Assembly: GCF_947381555.1 (NCBI RefSeq)
Contig: NZ_CANCWQ010000007.1
Coordinates: forward strand, 14,495 to 78,494
Direction of reading: 5' to 3'
DNA from: Limosilactobacillus pulli
GTDB taxonomy: Bacteria; Bacillota; Bacilli; Lactobacillales; Lactobacillaceae
Length of the DNA: 64,000 bases
The position numbers were made by a program, and so were the translations under genes. A model generated the notes under the pieces. That model was not told the origin of the DNA. It did not search any database and saw only the letters and a program-made list of their open reading frames with translations. Below, piece after piece: positions 26,619 through 35,056 of the stretch. How positions within the stretch are numbered: the first letter of the stretch is position 1; every line of letters starts with the position of its first letter.

Positions 26619-26741
26619 ATCTTCAAGGCAGGGTGTGATTCCCGACCGGCGGTAAAAGCCCGCAACCCGATGACAGATTGGTTATCGGTGGAACCTGGCG
26701 TAATTCCAGGTGCCGACAGTATAGTCTGGTATATAGAAGAT
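26619..26741 (+). promoter_or_regulatory. FMN riboswitch (RFN element)
   Basis: The basal helix is ATCTTC (26619-26624) with GAAGAT (26736-26741). Internal landmarks are AAGGCAGGGTG, GATTCCCGACCGGCGGT, AAGCCCGC, GGTGGAACCTGGCG, CCAGGTGCCGACAGT and ATAGTCTGG, in canonical order. With the following terminator it should switch off ribU when FMN is plentiful. Confidence 0.96.
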
Positions 26742-26766
26742 TTTCGCTTATACGAAATCAATGACA

Positions 26767-26801
26767 GCCGCTGATGAACCGTTTTCATCAGCGGCTTTTT
26801 T
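26767..26801 (+). terminator. FMN riboswitch terminator
   Basis: A perfect 12-bp stem (GCCGCTGATGAA with TTCATCAGCGGC) and T-run, 26 bp after the RFN element. Confidence 0.92.
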
Positions 26802-26852
26802 CGTTGGGCGAGCAGCCCCGGAGATGACCTTCAATTTTAGGAGGTTTTAATC

Positions 26853-27428
26853 ATGACAGTTTCTCGTATCCGTATCCAGCGCCTGGCTGGGATCGCCTGC
26901 TTGAGCGCACTGGCATTTGTATTGATGATGCTGGAGTTTCCAATCGTTCCGGTTGCCACTTATCTAAAGCTGGACTTTTCTGACGTACCCGTATTGCTGG
27001 GAACGCTGATCTATGGTCCAGTTGGCGGCATCATTATCGCAGCCATCAAGTGCTTGATTCATGCATTGGTCTACGGCTTTTCGATTGGTGAGCTGCTGGG
27101 GGTCGGCAGTGACTTTATTTCTTCTTTGGCCTTGATGCTGCCATTTGCCTGGGCAGCTAAGAAGGCCTCGCTGAAGCCGGCACGTCGCTACTTGCTGGGA
27201 ACCGTATCCGGGACGCTGGTTTTGACGGTTGTAATGTCTTTACTTAATCTGTGGGTTCTGACGCCGCTTTACATGAAGATTTGGGGCTGGAAGCCAACGA
27301 TGCCGATCGCTTCTTTGGTGGCATTGGGTGTAGTACCTTTTAACCTTATCAAAGGACTTTTGGTTGGCGGGGTCTCCTCGCTTTTGGCAATGCGCCTGTC
27401 CAATTGGCTGGCTAAGCATCAAATGTAA
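26853..27428 (+). CDS. ribU: riboflavin ECF transporter substrate-binding component
   Basis: S component that binds riboflavin and joins the shared EcfAA'T module. It has 191 residues with about six membrane helices; LKLDFSDVPVLLGTLIYGPV is the characteristic loop and helix 2 region. AGGAGG precedes ATG 26853. Control by the FMN riboswitch confirms the substrate. No riboflavin synthesis genes are in the window, so uptake may be the main source. Confidence 0.94.
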   Translation: MTVSRIRIQRLAGIACLSALAFVLMMLEFPIVPVATYLKLDFSDVPVLLGTLIYGPVGGIIIAAIKCLIHALVYGFSIGELLGVGSDFISSLALMLPFAWAAKKASLKPARRYLLGTVSGTLVLTVVMSLLNLWVLTPLYMKIWGWKPTMPIASLVALGVVPFNLIKGLLVGGVSSLLAMRLSNWLAKHQM

Positions 27429-27439
27429 CATTAACCAGA

Positions 27440-27508
27440 CGACTGCTAACGGAGGATCCAAGACCAATTTTAATTGGCATGTGGATAAGACGGTGGCAGT
27501 CTTTTTTT
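27440..27508 (+). terminator. possible ribU terminator
   Basis: GACTGC (27440) and GCAGTC (27496-27501) enclose a smaller CCAATTTTAATTGG hairpin and are followed by seven T. The long loop makes this less certain than the other terminators. Confidence 0.5.
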
Positions 27509-27560
27509 GTTTGATGAAATTTCGTAAAATTAGCATATAGTATCTTGAGGGGGTGAAACA

Positions 27561-28622
27561 ATGAAGAGCTATTTTATTGAAATGCTGACCGATCAGCCCA
27601 GAAGAACGGCGGTCCTGCGCAATACCGTCAAAAACAAGCGGACGGTGGCAACATTGTTTTGGGCACGCGAATACGGTATTTTAAAGTGGCTGGGAGCTGC
27701 TCCGAGACTGACGGTCAATGACTTTGAACAATGGCTCGCTCAAATGAAACAGGCAGGCTTGGTCAAAGTAGACGATCAGCTGGCTTGGCTCACCCCCAAT
27801 GGCATTGCTGAAAAAGAAAAATTTTTAAAGACGCATTATCAGCCGCGGCTCGGTGACTGGTTTTGGCTGGGCAGAACTGATCAGCTGGCTCCGCGCGTCT
27901 TATTGGCAACGCAAGCGGTCAGTCAATTTGCCTACCACCAGAACCATTATGTTCCATTGAATCTGGCACCGGCCGAGCTTTACTTTGTCCGCCAGTGGTT
28001 TTATAAAAACCGGGTTCAAATCATCGATAATTGGGATCAAGAACTACAGCAGGCGGCTTTTAATCTGGCCAAGCTGGATGAAAGGCTGGCCAAACTGCTG
28101 GTTTTTTCCTTACCTGGTTATCAAGCAACGGGTTGGACGCTTGACCAGGCAGCTTTGGCCCTGGATGCTTCGACTGATGAGATTATGGTTATGGAGCGCG
28201 ATATCTGGCTGGGAATTGGCTATCTGGCACTCAATCAGCCTGGCAGCTTAATGAATCAATTATTGGCTGATCGCCTGCATGAAACGCCGCTTAATCATAG
28301 CGCTGCAGTAACGCTGCAAATGTTTGAGCAGGGGATGTCTATTGATCGGATCAGTCAAAAAAGGCGGCTAAAACTGGGAACGATTCGTGAACACATCTTG
28401 GAAGCAGCGATCTTTATGCCACGTTTAATCGATCTTAAGCGTTTGATTGATCCCAAACAGGTTCGGCAACTGACTGAACGCTATCATGGCGTACCGGCTG
28501 ACTGGACGTTTATGCCACCGGTTGCTGAGCCATTAACCGTAGCTGACAAAGCCCAAAATGAGCAGGCCTTTTTTGAGTATCGGCTTTTCCAGATTATCAA
28601 AGGGGGCCAAAATGATGAATGA
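27561..28622 (+). CDS. YpbB-like helix-turn-helix protein upstream of RecQ
   Basis: 353-residue protein resembling B. subtilis YpbB, encoded next to a short RecQ in many Bacilli. The C-terminal part holds a helix-turn-helix-like segment (MFEQGMSIDRISQKRRLKLGTIREHILEAA), as in helicase-associated HTH modules. The N-terminal 200 residues are helical and lack recognisable catalytic motifs. It overlaps recQ by 11 bp, and the pairing suggests it helps load or direct the helicase, which is inference. GAGGGGG precedes ATG 27561. Confidence 0.75.
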   Translation: MKSYFIEMLTDQPRRTAVLRNTVKNKRTVATLFWAREYGILKWLGAAPRLTVNDFEQWLAQMKQAGLVKVDDQLAWLTPNGIAEKEKFLKTHYQPRLGDWFWLGRTDQLAPRVLLATQAVSQFAYHQNHYVPLNLAPAELYFVRQWFYKNRVQIIDNWDQELQQAAFNLAKLDERLAKLLVFSLPGYQATGWTLDQAALALDASTDEIMVMERDIWLGIGYLALNQPGSLMNQLLADRLHETPLNHSAAVTLQMFEQGMSIDRISQKRRLKLGTIREHILEAAIFMPRLIDLKRLIDPKQVRQLTERYHGVPADWTFMPPVAEPLTVADKAQNEQAFFEYRLFQIIKGGQNDE

Positions 28623-30063
28623 AGATATACTTTATCAAACACTCAAGCAGCGATTTGGCTTTGACGAATTTCGACCTGGTCAAAAAGAGACAATTGAGGC
28701 CGTCTTAAAGCGAGAAGACGTCCTGGCAGTACTGCCAACCGGCGCGGGTAAGACGCTGCTTTATCAACTACCGGGTTATTTAATGGCTGGCAGCGTCTTG
28801 ATCGTTTCGCCGCTGATCTCTTTAATGCAGGATCAAGTTGATCGGTTGCGTCAGCGAGGTGAGCGCAGCGTTGTGATGCTGAATGCCACATTGACTGGCC
28901 GATCAAGGCAGCAGGTCTTAAAGAATCTGCGCAGCTATCGCTTTATTTTTGCTTCACCAGAGATTTTGGCTCAGCCGCCGATTAAACAAGCGCTAAGAAA
29001 TTGTCAGATCAGTCTGTTGGTAATTGACGAAGCACACTGTATTTCACAATGGGGGCCGGATTTTCGTCCTGAGTACCTATTGCTCAAAAATATTAAAAAA
29101 GAACTGCAAAATCCACCGATCCTGTTGTTAACGGCCACGGCGACGCCACGCGTTCAAGCTGATATTTTACAAAAGATGGATCTTAATTACGAACGGGTCA
29201 AAAAAGTAATTCGTTCGGTCAATCGTCCCAACATCTTTTTGGCAGTCGATCGGGTAGCCAACGATCAAGAAAAGCGCAAGCATCTGTCTCAGTGGCTGCA
29301 TCAGCTGGGTGGTGGTGGGATCGTCTACTTTTCCAGCCGCCGCTTAGCTAATGAACTGGCTGGTGAGCTGGCAGCAGCAACTGGATTTGGGGTTGCGGCA
29401 TATCACGCTGGCATCTCGGCAATCGATCGGTTTCGCATACAACAACAGTTCATGCATGGCCAGCTGCAGATTGTCTGTGCCACCAGTGCGTTTGGGATGG
29501 GTATTGATAAGGATGATATTCGCTATGTCATTCATTATCATTTGCCGGGCAGTCTGGAAAGCTACGTTCAAGAAATTGGGCGCGCCGGCCGTAATCAAAA
29601 ACCGGCGCTGGCCTTGCTGATGTATGCACCTGGTGATGAACAGATCCCAAGACAGCTTAGCCAAATTGAGCTGCCCAATCAGATAGTCGTTGAAAAGGTG
29701 CAAAAACATGAGCTGCCAAGTCAGGCACTGGGCCCACAGGCTGAACTGATCGAGTTTTATCTAGCGCATGGCTGGGCTTATGCAAAGCTTTACACCATGC
29801 TTAAAAAAAGAAGCCAGCTTACAGAGCGGCAGTTAGGGGCAATGCTTGACTACGTTAATGAAACACGGTGCCGGCGGGCCAAGATCATGCGTTATTTTGG
29901 TGAACGGCCGGTTGAAGAAAATGTTTGCTGTGATTGTCATCAAAATGACTGGCAGCTGAGTGATCTCAAACTACCAACTCCCCCAGCTCTAGTTATCGCT
30001 GATCAATGGGACTGGCAAAAGCAGCTGCGAATTCTGTTTGCCAAGGAATCGAAATCTGGCTAG
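28612..30063 (+). CDS. recQ: RecQ family ATP-dependent DNA helicase (short form)
   Basis: SF2 helicase of 483 residues. FGFDEFRPGQKETIEAVL is motif 0, LPTGAGKTLLY the Walker A, VIDEAHCISQWG the DEAH box and aromatic-rich loop, LLLTATATP motif III, and YVQEIGRAGRN motif VI. The C-terminus has a zinc-binding cluster (CRRAKIMRYFGERP then VCCDCH) but no HRDC domain, as in the YpbC/RecS-type enzymes. ATG 28612 is preferred, with AAGGGGGCC upstream; the open frame extends 18 codons upstream of it inside ypbB. Confidence 0.92.
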   Translation: MMNEDILYQTLKQRFGFDEFRPGQKETIEAVLKREDVLAVLPTGAGKTLLYQLPGYLMAGSVLIVSPLISLMQDQVDRLRQRGERSVVMLNATLTGRSRQQVLKNLRSYRFIFASPEILAQPPIKQALRNCQISLLVIDEAHCISQWGPDFRPEYLLLKNIKKELQNPPILLLTATATPRVQADILQKMDLNYERVKKVIRSVNRPNIFLAVDRVANDQEKRKHLSQWLHQLGGGGIVYFSSRRLANELAGELAAATGFGVAAYHAGISAIDRFRIQQQFMHGQLQIVCATSAFGMGIDKDDIRYVIHYHLPGSLESYVQEIGRAGRNQKPALALLMYAPGDEQIPRQLSQIELPNQIVVEKVQKHELPSQALGPQAELIEFYLAHGWAYAKLYTMLKKRSQLTERQLGAMLDYVNETRCRRAKIMRYFGERPVEENVCCDCHQNDWQLSDLKLPTPPALVIADQWDWQKQLRILFAKESKSG

Positions 30064-30126
30064 ACAGGCATGGCTTTTTTGCGCTACAATCGATTCAATC
30101 ACTGAAATATAAAGGAGCGTTCGTTA

Positions 30127-30720
30127 ATGAGTGAACGACGTGAGGACCATCGTCAGGAGGCCGGTAAGCTTTGGGACAAGACCTTTGAGGACAATCAAGA
30201 TCTTGATGATTCCGGTCACCTGTCGCGTACGGCCCATCGTAAGCAAAGCTCGCATAATTCACGAATCACGACGATTCTGATCGTTTTAATCGTGATTTTG
30301 GCAGCAACCCCAATCATTTATTGGGTACATCATGAGCAGTCCTTCAATCATCCGCAGCAAACGGAAAAGGTTGCTCAAGCCACATCGAGCAAGGTAAAAA
30401 AAGCGTCCAGCCACGCGAAGTCTAAAACAAAAGCTAAATCCCAGTCCAAGACAGCCTCTGCCAAGTCGCAGGCCAAAAGCAGCGAGAATGAGGCTGAGCC
30501 AACCAGCATTACCAGTACTCAGAGCAGCTCAACGTCAAGTACGGCTGCCAGTACCTCATCAACCAGTCAAAGTGGTGCTAAGTATGCCACGGTTGAATCA
30601 GGACAGGGTATCTATCGCGTGGCGGCTAATAATGGACTGACGGTTGCGGAACTGGCCAGTCTCAACAAAATATCACCCAATGCACCGCTGCATCCAGGCC
30701 AGCGGCTGCGGGTCAAATAA
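30127..30720 (+). CDS. membrane-anchored LysM domain protein
   Basis: 197-residue protein. Residues 1-55 are charged and probably cytoplasmic, a single membrane helix follows (ITTILIVLIVILAATPIIYWV), then a Ser/Ala/Lys/Thr-rich linker of about 80 residues, and a C-terminal LysM module (YRVAANNGLTVAELASLN to PGQRLRVK). It is likely anchored in the membrane with LysM binding peptidoglycan. It resembles YpbE of B. subtilis, also downstream of recQ. AAAGGAGCG precedes the start. Confidence 0.87.
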   Translation: MSERREDHRQEAGKLWDKTFEDNQDLDDSGHLSRTAHRKQSSHNSRITTILIVLIVILAATPIIYWVHHEQSFNHPQQTEKVAQATSSKVKKASSHAKSKTKAKSQSKTASAKSQAKSSENEAEPTSITSTQSSSTSSTAASTSSTSQSGAKYATVESGQGIYRVAANNGLTVAELASLNKISPNAPLHPGQRLRVK

Positions 30721-30739
30721 AAGGGGAATTTGAATTTTT

Positions 30740-31420
30740 ATGGAAAAAGGATTGCAAGTGGCCATTGATGGTCCAGCTTCATCGGGCAAAAGCACGGTTG
30801 CCAAAATCATTGCCAAGCGATTTGGCTATGTTTACTGTGATACGGGTGCCATGTATCGGTCAGTAACGTGGGCGGCATTGAAAAATGGGATTGCCGTCAG
30901 TGATACCAAGGACGTTATTGAGCTGGCTCGCCAGATCAAGATTACGTTTGAACCTGGTGAGCCGGATCAGCGCGTGTTCGTTGACGGTCATGAAGTCACC
31001 AAAGACATCCGCACTGAACAAATTGCAGCCAACGTTTCGGCAGTAGCCGCGATTCCTGAGGTTCGCGAGCAAATGGTTGAACAGCAGCGTCAAATCGCGC
31101 AGGCTGGTGGTATCGTAATGGACGGCCGTGACATTGGAACAACGGTGCTCCCTAATGCGCAGGTCAAGGTATTTTTGGTTGCCAGTGCTCATGAGCGGGC
31201 ACGGCGTCGTTATGAAGAAAACCTGCAAAAAGGCTTAGCTACGCAATCATTGGCTGAACTGGAAGCAGCCATCAAGCTGCGGGATCAAAAAGATTCTACG
31301 CGCAAAGTCTCGCCGCTGACCCAGGCCAAAGATGCGATTTTAATTGATACGACGAGCTTAACGATTGATCAGGTAGTTGATGAAATCAGCGCACTGATCA
31401 AAAAAAACCAGGACAATTAA
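30740..31420 (+). CDS. cmk: cytidylate kinase
   Basis: Phosphorylates CMP and dCMP. It has 226 residues. P-loop IDGPASSGKSTVAK, YCDTGAMYRSVTW substrate loop, MDGRDIGTTVLPNA and the LID region RARRRYEE. AAGGGGA lies 12 bp before the ATG. cmk-rpsA-der is a conserved Firmicute cluster. Confidence 0.96.
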   Translation: MEKGLQVAIDGPASSGKSTVAKIIAKRFGYVYCDTGAMYRSVTWAALKNGIAVSDTKDVIELARQIKITFEPGEPDQRVFVDGHEVTKDIRTEQIAANVSAVAAIPEVREQMVEQQRQIAQAGGIVMDGRDIGTTVLPNAQVKVFLVASAHERARRRYEENLQKGLATQSLAELEAAIKLRDQKDSTRKVSPLTQAKDAILIDTTSLTIDQVVDEISALIKKNQDN

Positions 31421-31444
31421 TTCTAAACACTGGTAAACTTGGTT

Positions 31445-31473
31445 CAACTCTAGTAAAATAGTGCCTAGAGTTG
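31445..31473 (+). promoter_or_regulatory. perfect inverted repeat in the rpsA leader
   Basis: CAACTCTAG (31445-31453) and CTAGAGTTG (31465-31473) are exact complements, with a TAAAAT -10-like box in the 11-base loop. It lies 25 bp before the rpsA start. It could be an operator around a promoter or an mRNA hairpin near the ribosome site. Confidence 0.5.
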
Positions 31474-31498
31474 ATTGTTGCAAGGAGGATTTTTTTTA

Positions 31499-32728
31499 AT
31501 GGCTGAAAACGAAAACAAAGACGCGATGTTAGAAGCGCTCGACAGCATCAAAGAAGTTAAGGTTGGCGATGTTGTTAAGGGCAAGGTACTGCAAATTGAT
31601 GATCGTCAAGCGATCGTTGGTATTGAAGACTCAGGTGTTGAAGGGGTTGTCCCGGCTAACCAACTGTCTTCCAAGCCCGTTGAAGACATCAACACGGTTG
31701 TGAAGGTCGGCGACGAACTGGACCTGGTTGTCATCTCCAAGATTGGCAGCGACAAGGAAAACGGCAGTTACCTGCTTTCACACCGGCGCTTGGAAGCCAT
31801 GAAGGTATGGGACGATCTGGAAAAGAAATTCGAAGCTGGTGAAACGATCACGGCTAAGGTTACCCAAGCTGTTAAGGGTGGTCTGGTTGTAGATGCCGGC
31901 GTTCGTGGTTTCGTACCTGCCTCAATGATTACTGACCACTACGTTGAAGACTTGAACCAATTCAAAGGTCAAGAACTTGAATTCAAGATTGTTGAAATCG
32001 AACCAAGCGACAATCGCCTGATTCTTTCTCACAAGGAAATCGTTCAAGCTCAACACGAAGAAGCTGCTAAGAAGGTCTTCTCTGAACTGCAACCTGGCGA
32101 CGTTGTCGAAGGTAAGGTAGCTCGGATGACCAACTTTGGTGCCTTCATCGACCTTGGTGGCGTAGACGGTCTGGTTCACGTTTCTGAAATTTCCTACGAC
32201 CACGTTGACAAGCCATCTGACGTTCTGGAAGTTGGCCAAGACGTTAAGGTTAAGGTTCTGAGCGTTGAACCAGAACGCGAACGTATTTCCCTGTCCATCA
32301 AGCAAACGCTGCCTGGACCATGGGATGACATTCAAGACAAGGCTCCAGTTGGCGCAGTTCTGACTGGTACTGTTAAGCGCCTGACCAGCTTTGGTGCTTT
32401 TGTTGAAGTATTCCCTGGCGTTGAAGGTTTGGTACACATTTCCCAAATCTCCCACAAGCACATTGCTACGCCAGCTGATGTTCTGAAGCCAGGCGAAGAA
32501 GTCAAGGTTAAGGTTCTGAACGTTGACCCTGAACACCAACGTCTTGGTCTGTCCATCAAGGCACTGGAAGAAAAGCCAGCTGGTTCTGACAACAACGAAG
32601 GCCACCGTGGCGGCAACCGTCGTCCTCGTCGTCGTAACAACGACTACAAGGCCAACATGCCAGAAGAAGAAAACGGCTTTACGCTGGGCGATCTGATCGG
32701 TGACGAACTGAAGAACGCTCGCAAGTAA
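31499..32728 (+). CDS. rpsA: 30S ribosomal protein S1 homologue
   Basis: 409-residue protein with four S1 RNA-binding domains (starting near residues 18, 103, 191 and 276), each with the OB-fold pattern seen in GKVARMTNFGAFIDLGGVDG. The C-terminal tail is basic then acidic. ATG 31499 is chosen since CAAGGAGG lies about 10 bp upstream. Codon use is strongly biased as in highly expressed genes. Firmicute S1 proteins are shorter than the six-domain E. coli form. Confidence 0.94.
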   Translation: MAENENKDAMLEALDSIKEVKVGDVVKGKVLQIDDRQAIVGIEDSGVEGVVPANQLSSKPVEDINTVVKVGDELDLVVISKIGSDKENGSYLLSHRRLEAMKVWDDLEKKFEAGETITAKVTQAVKGGLVVDAGVRGFVPASMITDHYVEDLNQFKGQELEFKIVEIEPSDNRLILSHKEIVQAQHEEAAKKVFSELQPGDVVEGKVARMTNFGAFIDLGGVDGLVHVSEISYDHVDKPSDVLEVGQDVKVKVLSVEPERERISLSIKQTLPGPWDDIQDKAPVGAVLTGTVKRLTSFGAFVEVFPGVEGLVHISQISHKHIATPADVLKPGEEVKVKVLNVDPEHQRLGLSIKALEEKPAGSDNNEGHRGGNRRPRRRNNDYKANMPEEENGFTLGDLIGDELKNARK

Positions 32729-32748
32729 TTTAACATTGCGTTAAGAGC

Positions 32749-32779
32749 AAAGCTGGGATTTTTCCCAGCTTTGTTTTTT
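32749..32779 (+). terminator. rpsA terminator
   Basis: AAAGCTGGGA and TCCCAGCTTT form a 10-bp stem around TTTT, followed by a T-run. Confidence 0.92.
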
Positions 32780-32869
32780 CGTTAGGGCCCTTTGGCAATC
32801 AGTTGAAGGGAACGCTAAAATATCTGAGATCAATCAAAATAAATCTAATTAGAAAGAAGGTGCCGATTT

Positions 32870-34180
32870 ATGGCAAATCCAATCGTAGCCATCGTTGGTC
32901 GCCCCAACGTTGGTAAATCTACGCTGTTTAATCGAATTGCCGGCGAACGAATCTCAATCGTTGAGGATACGCCAGGTGTGACGCGCGACCGGATCTATGC
33001 GCATGGTGAATGGCTGGGCAAGCATTTTAGTCTGATCGATACTGGTGGGATTGAGATGTCCGATCAACCGTTGTCGACTCAGATTAGAGAGCAGGCCGAA
33101 GTGGCGATTGACGAGGCTGATGTTATCGTAATGGTGGTCGACGTGCGTAGCGGCGTTACCGATGCCGATGAGCAGGTTGCTCAAATTCTGTACCGGTCTG
33201 ACAAGCCAGTTGTTTTGGCGGTCAATAAGGTCGACAACCCAGAGCGACGTTCCGATGTGTATGACTTTTATTCACTGGGCCTGGGCGAACCATATCCAGT
33301 TTCCAGCGTGCATGGAGTCGGCGTTGGGGATTTGTTGGATGCCGTCATCAAAAACTTCCCTGAAAATGCCGCTAACGATGAAGACGACACGATTCACTTT
33401 AGTTTGATTGGCCGGCCCAACGTTGGCAAGTCTTCGATCGTCAATGCCATGCTGGGTGAGGATCGAGTTATTGTATCCAATATTGCTGGGACAACGCGTG
33501 ATGCCATTGATACGCATTTTAAGGCGGATGGCCGTGAATTTACGATGGTCGATACGGCCGGAATCAAGAAAAAAGGCAAGCTCTATGAAAATACCGAACG
33601 ATATGCTCTGATGCGTTCGATGCGGGCGATTGACGGCAGTGATGTCGTGCTGGTCGTTTTGAATGCCGAAGAGGGGATTCGCGAGCTGGACAAGCACATT
33701 GCTGGGTATGCTCATGAAGCTGGCAAGGGGATCATCATCGTAGTCAACAAGTGGGATACGATTCCTGACCGTGATCAACGTACGATGACCGACTTTACCA
33801 ACCTGATTCGTCAAGAATTCCAATACCTTAGCTATGCCCCAATCATCTTTGTTTCCGCTAAGACGCGGCAACGGCTGCTCAAATTGCCTAAGATGATTGA
33901 GGAGGTCTACGATCACAGCCGGCGTCGTATTCAGTCATCCGTACTTAACGATGTAATCATGGATGCCATTGCAGCCAACCCAACGCCAAGTACGAATGGT
34001 CGGCGGCTGCGCGTCTACTATGCAACCCAGGTGGCGATTGAACCGCCAACGTTTGTTATTTTTGTCAACGATCCGGATCTGATGCACTTCTCATATGCGC
34101 GTTATCTGGAAAACCAGATTCGTCAAGCATTTGATTTCTCAGGAACGCCGATTCATTTGATTAAACGTAAGCGTAAATAG
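32870..34180 (+). CDS. der: ribosome biogenesis GTPase Der (EngA)
   Basis: Double-domain GTPase for 50S assembly. It has 436 residues. Two G1 loops, GRPNVGKST (about 8-16) and GRPNVGKSS (about 182-190), each followed by DTxG switch motifs (LIDTGGIEM, VDTAGIKKK) and NKxD (NKVDN, NKWDT). The C-terminal KH-like domain ends in basic HLIKRKRK. AAGAAGGTG precedes the start. Confidence 0.96.
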   Translation: MANPIVAIVGRPNVGKSTLFNRIAGERISIVEDTPGVTRDRIYAHGEWLGKHFSLIDTGGIEMSDQPLSTQIREQAEVAIDEADVIVMVVDVRSGVTDADEQVAQILYRSDKPVVLAVNKVDNPERRSDVYDFYSLGLGEPYPVSSVHGVGVGDLLDAVIKNFPENAANDEDDTIHFSLIGRPNVGKSSIVNAMLGEDRVIVSNIAGTTRDAIDTHFKADGREFTMVDTAGIKKKGKLYENTERYALMRSMRAIDGSDVVLVVLNAEEGIRELDKHIAGYAHEAGKGIIIVVNKWDTIPDRDQRTMTDFTNLIRQEFQYLSYAPIIFVSAKTRQRLLKLPKMIEEVYDHSRRRIQSSVLNDVIMDAIAANPTPSTNGRRLRVYYATQVAIEPPTFVIFVNDPDLMHFSYARYLENQIRQAFDFSGTPIHLIKRKRK

Positions 34181-34487
34181 CATAATGATGTTTTTTGCAT
34201 CAAAAATCAAGCCGGACCAGCTTTAGTGAAAAGGGACTTTAAGTCATTTTTTGGCAGCCGAAGCGATCAAAAGAGGCATATGAACATGATAACGTTCGCA
34301 AATCAGCGTTTCATTGAATTTTCATTTAAAAAGTCCTATAAACCGCTTGTCAGCGCAGTTTCACTATGCTAATCTAGTTTTTGAAATGATGCGTGAAACG
34401 TTATTGTTTCGTTAATTTTGGACCACTCAAAATTAACTGATCCTATGACGGGGAAATTTCCATCGTCAATGGTGGGAGGTGAAACAC
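34181..34487 (+). other. hup leader and intergenic region
   Basis: No ORF supported. It holds a probable hup promoter and an AT-rich transcribed leader of about 105 bp ending in GGTGGGAGG (34472-34479). No strong terminator for der was found, only a weak GATG/CATC hairpin near 34190. Confidence 0.5.
34347..34375 (+). promoter_or_regulatory. putative hup promoter
   Basis: TTGTCA (34347-34352), 17-bp spacer, TAATCT (34370-34375), about 110 bp before hup. Confidence 0.5.
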
Positions 34488-34763
34488 ATGGCAAACAAAG
34501 CACAACTGGTTAGCGACGTTGCTACGGCAACTGGTCTGACGAAGAAGGATGCTACGGCTGCTGTAGACGCTGTCTTCAGTTCCATCCAAGCATCTCTGGC
34601 CAAGGGTGAAAAGGTTCAATTAATCGGTTTTGGTAACTTTGAAGTACGGCAACGTGCCGCACGCAAAGGCCGCAACCCACAAACTGGACAAGAAATTGAA
34701 ATCCCTGCAAGCAAGGTTCCAGCATTCAAGCCGGGCAAAGCTTTGAAGGACGCCGTTAAGTAA
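34488..34763 (+). CDS. hup: DNA-binding protein HU
   Basis: Histone-like nucleoid protein of 91 residues, the exact usual length. Conserved VQLIGFGNFEVRQRAARKGRNPQTG forms the beta-arm that intercalates DNA. ATG 34488 fits GGGAGG 8 bp upstream; the GTG at 34479 lies inside that site. Codon use is highly biased. Confidence 0.97.
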   Translation: MANKAQLVSDVATATGLTKKDATAAVDAVFSSIQASLAKGEKVQLIGFGNFEVRQRAARKGRNPQTGQEIEIPASKVPAFKPGKALKDAVK

Positions 34764-34780
34764 TTAACGACGGTAAAAAA

Positions 34781-34816
34781 ATGAAGCGACGATCGTTTTT
34801 GACGGTCGTCGCTTTT
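34781..34816 (+). terminator. hup terminator
   Basis: AGCGACGA and TCGTCGCT stem with T-run after the hup stop. Confidence 0.88.
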
Positions 34817-34989
34817 TATGTCAGCCGTAGTTTTAGATCGCCGCGCCGAATGTGAGCACTGGCGACAGCAATAATAAAGCAATGATACCAATTGAAACGC
34901 AATGCCGGGTCGGTTGCCAAAATCTTGATGACGTTTTAATCATGGATAACATTACTAAGATTAGACCGTCGAGTTGGTCCAACGATGCT

Positions 34990-35019
34990 TTGACAAGGGA
35001 TTGATGCTGATTTTATGTT
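34990..35019 (+). promoter_or_regulatory. putative promoter of the TPR gene
   Basis: TTGACA (34990-34995), 18-bp spacer, TATGTT (35014-35019), about 38 bp before the start. The 170 bp between this and the hup terminator hold no supported gene. Confidence 0.55.
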
Positions 35020-35056
35020 AAACTAAATAAGCATGATTAATTAAGGGGGAAATAGC

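Noticed and set aside
31922..32605. 227-codon minus-strand frame inside rpsA
   Set aside because: Antisense artefact of biased codon use and internal S1 repeats.
34825..34940. Short minus-strand frame ending IRRGDLKLRLT, possibly a gene remnant
   Set aside because: Only about 39 codons after a stop, no start or ribosome site, and other frames look equally plausible.
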